From: Pseudoalteromonas sp. XI10
Lineage (GTDB): Bacteria; Pseudomonadota; Gammaproteobacteria; Enterobacterales; Alteromonadaceae
Reading direction: 5' to 3'
NCBI RefSeq assembly: GCF_001469895.1
Contig: NZ_LOPY01000047.1
Location: 124,001-188,000, forward strand
Length of the DNA stretch: 64,000 nucleotides
Both the position numbers and the translations under genes were made by a program. Under the pieces are notes generated by a model that was not told the origin of the DNA, made no database searches, and saw only the letters and a list, made by a program, of their open reading frames with translations. This document shows positions 27,236 through 35,447 of the stretch, in pieces. The stretch's first letter is position 1. Each line of letters starts with the position of its first letter.

Positions 27236-28549
27236 ATGAGCCTAATTAACGAAACCCACGATATTAATCTAAAAAGCTGGGTTGCATCTGCTAACGAAGC
27301 GAACTGTGACTTCCCAATTCAAAATCTTCCTTTTGCAGAAGTACGTCGTAAAAATTCAGACGAAGCGTTCCGTGGCGCTGTCGCAATTGGTGATCAAGTT
27401 ATCGACTTAGCAAAAGTAAATGAACTTGGTTTATTCTCTGGTGATGCACAGGTTGCCGTTAAAGCAGCAAGCCAAACTACACTCAATGAATTTATGGGTC
27501 TTGGTCAGCAGTATTGGTCTGCACTTCGTCTAGCATTATCAAAAGCACTCCGTGAAGGTGCGAGTGAGCAAGCGCAATTAAGCGAAGCGCTTATCGCTCA
27601 GGCAGACATCGAATTTGCGCTACCGTGCCGTATTGGTGATTACACTGACTTTTATACCTCTATTTACCACGCAACAGCGGTAGGTAGTCTATTCCGCCCT
27701 GATAACCCACTTCTACCTAACTACAAATGGGTACCAATTGGTTATCACGGCCGTTCTTCGTCAATTGATGTTTCAGGTCAAACGTTCCACCGCCCTAACG
27801 GTCAAACTAAAGCGCCAGATGCAGAAGTACCATCATTCGGCCCTTGTAAACGTCTAGACTACGAACTTGAGTTAGGTATCTACCTTGGTAAAGGTAATGA
27901 ATTAGGCGATGCTATTGCCATCGAAAATGCTGAAAACCACGTATTTGGTTTCTGTGTATTTAATGACTGGTCTGCCCGTGATTTACAAGCGTGGGAATAC
28001 CAGCCTCTTGGTCCATTCCTTGCGAAGAACTTCGCTTCGACTGTATCTCCTTGGATTGTTACGACAGAAGCACTGGCACCATTTAGAACAAACTGGACAC
28101 GTGACGAGAACGATCCACAACCAATGGACTATTTAGAGTCAGCTCATAACCGTGAGTTTGGTGCATTCGATATCAAAATGGATGTACAAATCGAAACTGA
28201 AAAGATGCGTGCAGCTGGCGAAGCACCAACACAAGTATCTAAATCAAGCTTCAAGCACTCTTACTGGACAGTCGCGCAAATGGTGACTCACCACACTGTA
28301 AATGGCTGTAACTTCCAACCAGGCGACATGTTAGGTTCAGGTACGCAATCAGGTCCTGAGCACGAAGAAGCAGGCTCATTATTAGAACTATCACGCGGTG
28401 GTAAAGAAAAGATCACCCTAGCTAATGGCGAACAACGTGCTTTCTTAGAAGATGGCGACAACGTAATCATGCGTGGTTGGTGTGAAAAAGACGGTTTTGC
28501 ACGTATTGGTTTTGGTTCAGTCGAAGGTACAGTACTACCTGCCAAATAA
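27236..28549 (+). CDS. fahA: Fumarylacetoacetase
   Basis: Seen: 437 aa with an N-terminal SH3-like part and the FAH catalytic fold. DFYTSIYHA, YELELGIYLG (metal-binding Glu pair) and FNDWSARDLQAWE (metal-binding Asp) align with the known metal site. AAGGAAAGAG precedes the ATG. Known: cleaves fumarylacetoacetate into fumarate and acetoacetate, the last step of tyrosine and phenylalanine breakdown. The enzymes between HppD and FahA (homogentisate dioxygenase, maleylacetoacetate isomerase) are not in this window. fahA has its own leader after the hppD terminator. Confidence 0.96.
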   Translation: MSLINETHDINLKSWVASANEANCDFPIQNLPFAEVRRKNSDEAFRGAVAIGDQVIDLAKVNELGLFSGDAQVAVKAASQTTLNEFMGLGQQYWSALRLALSKALREGASEQAQLSEALIAQADIEFALPCRIGDYTDFYTSIYHATAVGSLFRPDNPLLPNYKWVPIGYHGRSSSIDVSGQTFHRPNGQTKAPDAEVPSFGPCKRLDYELELGIYLGKGNELGDAIAIENAENHVFGFCVFNDWSARDLQAWEYQPLGPFLAKNFASTVSPWIVTTEALAPFRTNWTRDENDPQPMDYLESAHNREFGAFDIKMDVQIETEKMRAAGEAPTQVSKSSFKHSYWTVAQMVTHHTVNGCNFQPGDMLGSGTQSGPEHEEAGSLLELSRGGKEKITLANGEQRAFLEDGDNVIMRGWCEKDGFARIGFGSVEGTVLPAK

Positions 28550-28610
28550 AAATAACTAGCTATTTTTATTTCCAGAACAACGATTAAGGGCATTTTTTGC
28601 CCTTTTTTTT
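28544..28610 (+). terminator. Double hairpin terminator after fahA
   Basis: Two structures in tandem. An AT-rich 11-bp repeat (28544-28554 with 28561-28571) overlaps the stop codon, and AAGGGC / GCCCTT with an eight-T run ends at 28610. The second is the convincing terminator. Confidence 0.8.
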
Positions 28611-28700
28611 GCATTTTTTTCAGTTGAGTTACAATTTTTTGCTGGCTTTTTTAAATCAGATTGCTATCTTAGCTCGGTTATTAGTCAAATTTTGTACGCC

Positions 28701-29852
28701 ATGTTAGTTAAACTTAAGTCTTTTTATCGCACGTTTTTTCCAGCTCGTCAGCTGTTGATCCGTCAAAATGGCGAGGTAAAACACTTAGTATTAGCCCCTT
28801 GGGTGCAATTAACGACTTTACTAGTCATTTTAACCGCTATTGTTTGGTTAAGCATTTCGACACTACAAATCATTTCTCAAGCTGACAAGATCACCAGCAT
28901 TGAACAAACCCAGCTTACGAAACAGCAAGAATGGCAAAAACAGCATTATCAGCAACAAGCTGTCTATGAAAAACAGCTCGAGCAATTAGCCGTACTTGAA
29001 CAAAAACAAGCGCTATTGCAAAGCATGATCGAGTCATTACCAGAATCAATGAACAAACCGGCACTGCCAACCGACGCAGAGCCATTGCTTTTACCTGTTC
29101 AGGAGCACGCTGAAGAGTTTCACGCACCTTTAGAAGATGAACAGCAACCAAAACAAGTTAAACGCTTAGAGAGCATTTCTGAGCGCCTAGCTCGCCTTGA
29201 TGCAGCTTATAACAACAGCTTTGTTGTATTAGATGAGCAAATTAAACTTCGCCACCAAGAAATTGTTGCGATGTTAGAGGGCGCAGGCCTTGATAGTAGC
29301 CTTGCCAATGGTTCGGTATTAGAAGGTACAGATACCGCACAGGGTGGTCCATTAGACTTATTCGACGAATCAAAAATCCCTCTTGAGTTTTTAGCAATTG
29401 CCGACAAATTGCTGGCATTAAATAACCTCGAAAACTTACTGAGCGAATTACCACAAACACTTCCTGCTGCCGATTACTACATTTCAAGTAGTTATGGTCT
29501 ACGAAAAGATCCAATGAATGGCCGCCGCGCTTTTCACAAAGGCGTTGATTTAGCAGGTTGGCATAAAACCGAAATTTTTGCTCCCGCTGACGGCACCGTT
29601 TTGCGTGCTGGTCGTAATGGCGGTTATGGCAACTTTATCGAACTACAACACAAAAATGGCTTCGTTACTCGCTTCGGTCACCTTAATAAAATTAAGGTTA
29701 AAAAAGGCCAAACAGTGACTAAAGACGATGTCATCGGCTTAATGGGTAGTACTGGCCGTAGTACCAGTACTCACCTACATTACGAAGTTTTAGTGAATGG
29801 CAAACATGTCAACCCTGTTAAAATAACAAAGGCGCTTTCTCGTGTTCGGTAA
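28701..29852 (+). CDS. M23/LytM-family peptidoglycan endopeptidase, membrane-anchored
   Basis: Seen: 383 aa from the ATG at 28701 (an in-frame TTG at 28692 is less likely). One membrane helix near residues 35-55 is followed by a Gln-rich coiled coil (about 60-115), then a C-terminal M23 domain. Zinc-site motifs HKGVD and HLHYE are intact, as is GHLNKI. Known: such enzymes cut peptide cross-links in peptidoglycan. Context: the last 11 bases overlap the bactofilin gene, and M23-bactofilin pairs control cell shape, curvature or stalks in other Proteobacteria. Inferred: the bactofilin filament places this enzyme at specific wall sites. Intact zinc ligands argue for activity rather than a LytM-type scaffold. 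Confidence 0.92.
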   Translation: MLVKLKSFYRTFFPARQLLIRQNGEVKHLVLAPWVQLTTLLVILTAIVWLSISTLQIISQADKITSIEQTQLTKQQEWQKQHYQQQAVYEKQLEQLAVLEQKQALLQSMIESLPESMNKPALPTDAEPLLLPVQEHAEEFHAPLEDEQQPKQVKRLESISERLARLDAAYNNSFVVLDEQIKLRHQEIVAMLEGAGLDSSLANGSVLEGTDTAQGGPLDLFDESKIPLEFLAIADKLLALNNLENLLSELPQTLPAADYYISSSYGLRKDPMNGRRAFHKGVDLAGWHKTEIFAPADGTVLRAGRNGGYGNFIELQHKNGFVTRFGHLNKIKVKKGQTVTKDDVIGLMGSTGRSTSTHLHYEVLVNGKHVNPVKITKALSRVR

Positions 29853-30324
29853 AAAAAAACAATCAGCAGCTAGCTCGTCTGGCTCATCTTTAAAAAGAAC
29901 CAACCACACTCCTTCAATTATTTCTGAAGACGTTCGTTTAACTGGCGGCCTCAGCAGCCAAGGTGAAGTTCAGCTTGACGGTCGTATCGAAGGCGATTTA
30001 CGTGTTAAGCATTTAGTGATTGGTCACACTGGCATGATTGAAGGTGTTATTGAAGCAGACAGTGTCATCGTCAAAGGTAAAATTATTGGTTCGCTTATTG
30101 CCAATAAAGTGACAATTGAAAGCACTGCAGAAGTTCATGGCGATGTATTTCATGACACCCTGAGCATCGAAGCCGGCGCAATCATTGAAGGCAGCTTAAA
30201 ACATCGTAATGAAGAAGATAATGTGGCGCCTATTAAGCCTGAAGAACAAAACAGCTCTTCAATACTGGCTGATGATGACAACGACCTGTCGTTTGTAAAC
30301 AAACAAGCCGCTGATAAGTCTTAA
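29842..30324 (+). CDS. Bactofilin (polymer-forming cytoskeletal protein)
   Basis: Seen: 160 aa from a GTG start inside the preceding gene. A basic Ser-rich N-terminal tail leads into the bactofilin domain (about residues 25-125), a right-handed beta-helix with repeated GxVxxDxxIxGxI units such as GEVQLDGRIEGDLRV and DSVIVKGKIIGSLIANKV. An acidic disordered tail follows. Known: bactofilins form nucleotide-independent filaments on the inner membrane and organise wall enzymes. Translation is likely coupled to the M23 gene (11-base overlap). Its TAA shares TTAA with the stop of the converging gene. Confidence 0.93.
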   Translation: MFGKKKQSAASSSGSSLKRTNHTPSIISEDVRLTGGLSSQGEVQLDGRIEGDLRVKHLVIGHTGMIEGVIEADSVIVKGKIIGSLIANKVTIESTAEVHGDVFHDTLSIEAGAIIEGSLKHRNEEDNVAPIKPEEQNSSSILADDDNDLSFVNKQAADKS

Positions 30325-30797
30325 CGCTTTTTGGCGGTTACATACATTGTGATATCCGCGGTGAAAACGAGTTCATCGCGGCTATTATAAACCTTCACTG
30401 GTACTAGCAAGTCTTGCTTTTCTAACCACTCACTCGGCACTTCAACCTTTGCAACAGCACGCATATCTGTGTCAATTTTCGCTAAATAATTCACTGTCAT
30501 GCCTTTTGGGATCCAGCGATGTGTTTTTGCCGGCACAGTTGCATCAACCATCAAGCCAGCGCATAGCTCAGCAACATTACATTGTGCAATTGCATGGATG
30601 GTACCAATGTGATTATGGATTGCTCGGCGATTTTTAACAGTTGCACTGCAATGCCCAGCAGTTAAATCTGTGATCAATGGCTTTATTGAACCAAAGTAAG
30701 GGGCTTTAAAGCACACGGCTTTACTAAACAACCAGTTACCCTTCGGCAGTGACTGACATTTAGTCCATATTTTTAATAATGATGATTGTGAGCTCAC
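30321..30797 (-). CDS. DUF4442/PaaI-like hotdog thioesterase family protein
   Basis: Seen: 158 aa from a GTG start. RRAIHNHIGTIHAIAQCNVAELCAGLMVDATVP is the typical DUF4442 pattern, with an HN-x-G-T-x-H-x-x-A helix entrance. Known: hotdog-fold proteins of this group are presumed acyl-CoA thioesterases, mostly untested. The stop codon overlaps the bactofilin stop on the other strand, so the two genes converge with no spacer and no room for a terminator between them. The gene is probably monocistronic. Confidence 0.75.
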   Translation of the reverse strand: MSSQSSLLKIWTKCQSLPKGNWLFSKAVCFKAPYFGSIKPLITDLTAGHCSATVKNRRAIHNHIGTIHAIAQCNVAELCAGLMVDATVPAKTHRWIPKGMTVNYLAKIDTDMRAVAKVEVPSEWLEKQDLLVPVKVYNSRDELVFTADITMYVTAKKR

Positions 30798-30974
30798 GAC
30801 GTTTATCCATTATTTTTATGATGAGAGATAAAAAACTAACACATCAGACCAGATAGCGGAATGGAAAATTATTGTAAGCAGTTTTGATGATTACGTATGT
30901 ACTTCACTTTTAACTACCTGAACGCTTTTCTTTTCCTTTAGGGGCACATAAAATACCGTTTTAAAGGAGAGCGA

Positions 30975-32147
30975 ATGCAGTCACGCCAGCACAAAAACCT
31001 CAGCTTACTATTTATTCTTGGCCTTCTGGTTATCTTTAGCCCGTTAGCAATTGATATTTACTTACCCGCATTTCCGACCATTGCAGAACAATTCAGCGCT
31101 TCAGAAAAGCAAATTCAGCAAACCGTCGCTATTTTTATGCTTACCGTTGGGCTTGGACAGCTCATTGCAGGGCCATTAGCAGATAAATTTGGTCGTAAGC
31201 CTGTGGCAATCACCGGTGTGACAATTTATGGTTTAGCGGCTTTTGGCGCGTATCTGGCACCTGATTTTGCAAGCCTGATGATTGCAAGAGCACTACAAGG
31301 ATTGGGGGCCTGTGCCACATTTGTAGTAGCATTTGCGATTGTAAGAGATAGATTTGGTAGTGAACGCAGCGGCCAAATCATTACTTATCTTAATGGTATC
31401 GTCTGCTTTATCCCTGCCCTCGCGCCTATTTTAGGCGCTTGGCTCACAGTACAGTTTGGCTGGCGCATGAACTTTTTATTCATGGCTGTATTTGCACTCA
31501 TTGGTTTATTCATAACCTTGTTAATGTATAAAGAAACCCGCCCTGCAGATAGTGTATATAGTGGGCATATTCTTGACTTACGCCGTTTTATGCCAATCAT
31601 CGGCACACCATTGTTTTTATTTCATAGCTTAATTTGCTTAGTAACTATGTCGGCTATTTTAGTATTCGTTACCTTAGCCCCTGGTTGGCTTATTACTGAA
31701 TTAGGTGGCAGTGTTACCGACTTTACTTTCTGGTTTACCTGTAATGCAGTATTGAGCATTGTTGCAAGCTTTATTATGCCGCTGTACATCAAACGCCAAC
31801 CAAAACGCGCGTTAAAAGCAGGACTCTTATTACTTGTAACAGCCGGTATCCTAATGTTGGCCTTTAGCCAACAACGAACGGCCCTTGCGTTGATGTTTCC
31901 GATGTTTATTGCTGCGTTTGGTTTTGCACTGACACTTGGCTCATCAGCAGGCCGTGCACTAAGTTTATTTCCTAAGCAAGCAGGCACAGCATCAGCACTT
32001 ATTGGCTTAATGCAAATGAGTGGCGCAAGCTTATTAGTGTTTATAACGCAATTGTTAAATTTAACAACACCGGTATTAATTGGCGTGCACTTTTTAATGC
32101 TCATCCCATTTACCTATTTATTGTTCAAACATAAGCACTTGTCATAA
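30975..32147 (+). CDS. Bcr/CflA-family multidrug efflux MFS transporter
   Basis: Seen: 390 aa and 12 predicted membrane helices. Family marks include FSPLAIDIYLPAFPTIAEQF at the N-terminus, the MFS motif GPLADKFGRKP, and ARALQGLGACATFVVAFAIVRD in helices 4-5. AAAGGAG lies five bases before the ATG. Known: Bcr/CflA proteins are proton-driven drug exporters of the inner membrane (bicyclomycin, chloramphenicol-like compounds, sulfonamides or cysteine in E. coli). The substrate here is not predictable. Monocistronic. Confidence 0.9.
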   Translation: MQSRQHKNLSLLFILGLLVIFSPLAIDIYLPAFPTIAEQFSASEKQIQQTVAIFMLTVGLGQLIAGPLADKFGRKPVAITGVTIYGLAAFGAYLAPDFASLMIARALQGLGACATFVVAFAIVRDRFGSERSGQIITYLNGIVCFIPALAPILGAWLTVQFGWRMNFLFMAVFALIGLFITLLMYKETRPADSVYSGHILDLRRFMPIIGTPLFLFHSLICLVTMSAILVFVTLAPGWLITELGGSVTDFTFWFTCNAVLSIVASFIMPLYIKRQPKRALKAGLLLLVTAGILMLAFSQQRTALALMFPMFIAAFGFALTLGSSAGRALSLFPKQAGTASALIGLMQMSGASLLVFITQLLNLTTPVLIGVHFLMLIPFTYLLFKHKHLS

Positions 32148-32172
32148 AAAAGTTTTATCATACTTTTGTCAT

Positions 32173-32211
32173 AACGGGTAAATGAGAATCGTTATATTCT
32201 ATTTACCCGTT
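32173..32211. other. Long imperfect hairpin containing a Fur-box-like sequence
   Basis: AACGGGTAAAT / ATTTACCCGTT (11 bp) continues through one bulged G into AGAAT / ATTCT with a six-base loop. No T run follows, so it is a poor terminator. Bases 32181-32196 match 13 of 16 positions of the Fur-box core AATGATAATCATTATC. It lies 26 bases after the exporter gene and about 160 bases before the protease gene. Confidence 0.45.
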
Positions 32212-32369
32212 TAGACATCTTGTTATTTCCTACCGTTATAAAAAGCATCTTTCTAGAATAATTTGTTCCAGTTTTATGGATTATTTTGCTTGTACCTATA
32301 GCTTCATTAAACTACTGTTTACTTGCGTTAACATTTGGTTAACTCAACAACATGTTTGGGATACGAATT

Positions 32370-34211
32370 ATGAAAAAGAATAAATTAGCATTAGCACTGA
32401 TCATCAGTGGATTATGTGCAGCAGGAACTGCAAACGCAGCAAATGACCGTTACATCATTCAAGTAGACAACAATAAAAAAGGCGTAGTTAAAGCACTCGC
32501 TAAAAAGCTTGGTGGTGATATTAAAGTTGATGGTAATGGCTTTATTGCAGCGCAATTTACAGGTCATGACCTTGCAAGTGTAAAAGGCTTACTAAACAAC
32601 CCTCACATCAAACTGGTTGAAGAAGACCAAAAACGTGTACCAATGGCGCTTTATAACGATGACGCTGGTAATGCAATGCAGCAGCAATTAACGCCTTACG
32701 CAGTTTACCAATCACAAGCTGATCAAGTTACCTTCGATGCAAATGCTGGCATGAAAGTATGTGTAATTGACTCAGGTTTAGATGCTACAAACCCTGATTT
32801 CATTTGGGGTAACATTACAGGTGATAATGACAGTGGCACAGGCAACTGGTACGACAATGGTGGCCCACATGGTACTCACGTAGCAGGTACAATTGGCGCA
32901 GCAGACAACAATGTTGGTGTGGTTGGTATGGCACCAGGTGTGGCAATGCACATCATCAAAGTATTCAACGCTGAAGGCTGGGGTTACTCTTCAGACTTAG
33001 CACACGCAGCAGATTTATGTTCTCAAGCAGGTGCAAATATCATCAGCATGAGCCTTGGTGGCGGTGGTTCAAATAGCACCGAATCTAACGCATTTGCTAA
33101 TTTCACAAGTGCTGGCGGCTTAGTCGTTGCAGCAGCGGGTAACGATGGTAACAGCGTACGTTCATACCCTGCAGGCTATCCATCAGTAATGATGGTTGGC
33201 GCAAATGATGCGGACAACCAAATTGCAGATTTCTCGCAGTTCCCTAGCTGTACAACGGGTCGTGGTAAACGCGCTACTACAGATGAAACTATCTGTGTTG
33301 AAGTAACAGCAGGTGGTGTTGATACTCTTTCTACTTACCCTGCTGGTATGGCAACGTCAGCTAGCTTAGCAGCTGATGGCGCAGGCTTTGCTACTTCATC
33401 AATGGAAAACTCAGGTAATGCATCAGGCACGGCGTATTACATGGGTACTGCTGAAAGCGTAGATGCTGGCGCAGCGGGCAAAATTTGTATGATTGACCGC
33501 GGTAATATCTCGTTCTATGACAAGGTAAATAACTGCGAGAATTCAGGCGGTATCGGTGCTGTTATCATCAATAACGAAGCAGGCATGTTATACGCTACAC
33601 TAGGCGAAACTAACGATACAACAATTCCAGCTGTAGGTGCGGCACTTGAAGACCGTTCAGCTCTTCTTTCAAGCACAACTATTGATATCGCAATTGGTAC
33701 CAGTGATTATGGTTTCATGAGCGGTACATCAATGGCAACACCAGCTGTTTCAGGTGTCGCAGCGCTAGTATGGTCAAATCACCCTGAGTGTACGGGTACA
33801 GAAATCCGTGATGCACTAAAAGCAACGGCAGAAGATCAAGGTGCTTCTGGTCACGATGTTTACTTCGGTCACGGTATTGTTAAAGCAGCTGACGCAGATG
33901 CATACCTAACAGCCAATGGCTGTGCAGGTGGTGGCGATAATGGCGGTGGCACAACACCAGGTGGTGATGATATTAGTCTTTCTACTTCAGGTTATAAGTC
34001 AAAAGGCACTAAATACATTGATTTAAGCTGGAGTGGCGCTGCTACAAGCACTGTAGATGTTTACCGTAATGGTAGCAAAGTAGGCTCAGTGGCAAACACT
34101 AACAGCTATACTGACACTATCACAACAAAAGGTGGTGGCACTTACACTTACCAAGTATGTGAAGCACAAAGCACAACTGTTTGTTCAAACAACAGCACTG
34201 TGACGTTCTAA
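32370..34211 (+). CDS. Secreted subtilisin-like serine protease (S8) with PA insert and C-terminal FnIII-like domain
   Basis: Seen: 613 aa. Start choice: GGGA lies eight bases before the ATG at 32370, which opens a classical signal peptide (cut after ANA, residue 23); the ATG at 32352 adds six residues without benefit. An inhibitor_I9-type propeptide (about 26-90) is followed by the S8 domain with Asp134 (VIDSG), His167 (HGTHVAG), Asn258 and Ser454 (SGTSMATP). A PA-like insert sits at about 320-445. After a Gly-rich linker (518-532) a fibronectin-III-like domain ends the protein. Known: such proteases are exported by Sec and digest extracellular protein. The C-terminal domain may aid binding or surface retention. 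Confidence 0.93.
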   Translation: MKKNKLALALIISGLCAAGTANAANDRYIIQVDNNKKGVVKALAKKLGGDIKVDGNGFIAAQFTGHDLASVKGLLNNPHIKLVEEDQKRVPMALYNDDAGNAMQQQLTPYAVYQSQADQVTFDANAGMKVCVIDSGLDATNPDFIWGNITGDNDSGTGNWYDNGGPHGTHVAGTIGAADNNVGVVGMAPGVAMHIIKVFNAEGWGYSSDLAHAADLCSQAGANIISMSLGGGGSNSTESNAFANFTSAGGLVVAAAGNDGNSVRSYPAGYPSVMMVGANDADNQIADFSQFPSCTTGRGKRATTDETICVEVTAGGVDTLSTYPAGMATSASLAADGAGFATSSMENSGNASGTAYYMGTAESVDAGAAGKICMIDRGNISFYDKVNNCENSGGIGAVIINNEAGMLYATLGETNDTTIPAVGAALEDRSALLSSTTIDIAIGTSDYGFMSGTSMATPAVSGVAALVWSNHPECTGTEIRDALKATAEDQGASGHDVYFGHGIVKAADADAYLTANGCAGGGDNGGGTTPGGDDISLSTSGYKSKGTKYIDLSWSGAATSTVDVYRNGSKVGSVANTNSYTDTITTKGGGTYTYQVCEAQSTTVCSNNSTVTF

Positions 34212-34309
34212 TACTTTCCCCAACCCAAATCAGCGGGCATTGATTGCCCGCTTTTTCTTTTTCTAGAAGCTTGTTAAAATCAACTACCTAGCTTTTTATC
34301 TTTGTGCCG

Positions 34310-34942
34310 ATGATCAATCCAGAATTTCTACTGTCGTTTTTAGGCGCCAGCTTTTTAATTGCCGTGGCCCCCGGCCCTTCTAATGCATTTTTAATGGCAC
34401 AAACCTTTGCCAATGGCCGTAAAGCCGGGATGCAAAGTGCCTTTGGTTTTGCCTTAGGTGGTGTGGTGCATACTTTTTTTGCGGTGGTAGGTTTAACGGC
34501 AATTTTAAAAGCGTCGACTGTTGCCTATACCACAGTTCAGTATTTAGGTGCGGCGTACCTGTGCTATTTGGGCATAATGACGCTAAAAGACACCTTTACA
34601 CAGCCTGAGTCAGAGTGCGAAGAAAAACCCCATGTAAGTACCAGTAAAAAGCAAAATGTGATGTTTCAAGCAATGATGACCGAGGTACTTAATCCAAAAG
34701 TCGCTCTATTCTTTATTGCGTTTATTCCGCAGTTCGTCGATCCGAGCTTATCTTCAACGACCTTTCAGCTCGCTTTTTTTGGATTACTCTACCCGCTTTT
34801 TGCTTTTCCTATCGACTGCACGTATATTTATTTCGGCGATAAGATAGCCAGTTATTTTCGTGAGCACCCACAAACCCAAATTTGGATTGATCGGATCACG
34901 GGGCTGGTGTTTATTGCACTAGCAATTAACCTATTGATATAA
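34310..34942 (+). CDS. LysE/RhtB-family amino acid exporter
   Basis: Seen: 210 aa, about six membrane helices, with the family signature AVAPGPSNAFLMAQTFANGRKAG near the N-terminus and LNPKVALFFIAFIPQF in the middle. An in-frame GTG six bases upstream is an alternative start; neither has a clear ribosome-binding site. Known: RhtB relatives export homoserine, threonine or other amino acids. mgsA starts eight bases after the stop, so the two are probably co-transcribed, though no functional link is obvious. Confidence 0.87.
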   Translation: MINPEFLLSFLGASFLIAVAPGPSNAFLMAQTFANGRKAGMQSAFGFALGGVVHTFFAVVGLTAILKASTVAYTTVQYLGAAYLCYLGIMTLKDTFTQPESECEEKPHVSTSKKQNVMFQAMMTEVLNPKVALFFIAFIPQFVDPSLSSTTFQLAFFGLLYPLFAFPIDCTYIYFGDKIASYFREHPQTQIWIDRITGLVFIALAINLLI

Positions 34943-34950
34943 GAGCACTT

Positions 34951-35415
34951 ATGGAACAAAAACAACAAGCCTTACCAGCCAAAAAGAATATTGCCCTCGT
35001 AGCCCATGATGGTAAAAAAGCAGCCCTACAGGCGTGGTGTGAAAAGCACCAAGACATTTTAAGTAAGCACACACTATACGGTACGGGCACAACAGGTCAT
35101 TTAATCGAGCGTACAACAGGGCTTGAAGTAATTAAGCTGCTAAGCGGCCCTATGGGTGGCGATCAACAACTCGGTGCTAAAATTGCTGAACATGAAGTGC
35201 ACATGCTGGTGTTTTTCTGGGATCCACTTGCATCGCAGCCACACGACCCTGATGTAAAAGCATTACTACGTTTAGCTGCGGTTTGGAATATTCCTGTTGC
35301 CTGTAATGAAGTCAGTGCCGATATGCTATTAAGCTCACCTATGATGGAAACTGAGCTGTGCCGCACGTTGCCAGATTACGAAAAATACCTCGCAACGCGC
35401 CAAGTGACTCTTTAG
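34951..35415 (+). CDS. mgsA: Methylglyoxal synthase
   Basis: Seen: 154 aa (E. coli 152). His19-Asp20, Asp71 (GGDQQ), His98 and Asp101 fall at the same residue numbers as the E. coli active site, and the phosphate-binding GTGTTG is present. Known: converts dihydroxyacetone phosphate to methylglyoxal and phosphate, a bypass relieving sugar-phosphate stress. It follows the LysE-type gene closely. Confidence 0.95.
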   Translation: MEQKQQALPAKKNIALVAHDGKKAALQAWCEKHQDILSKHTLYGTGTTGHLIERTTGLEVIKLLSGPMGGDQQLGAKIAEHEVHMLVFFWDPLASQPHDPDVKALLRLAAVWNIPVACNEVSADMLLSSPMMETELCRTLPDYEKYLATRQVTL

Positions 35416-35447
35416 TTCTATAAGTCGATATATCAAAGTGGGGGCTA

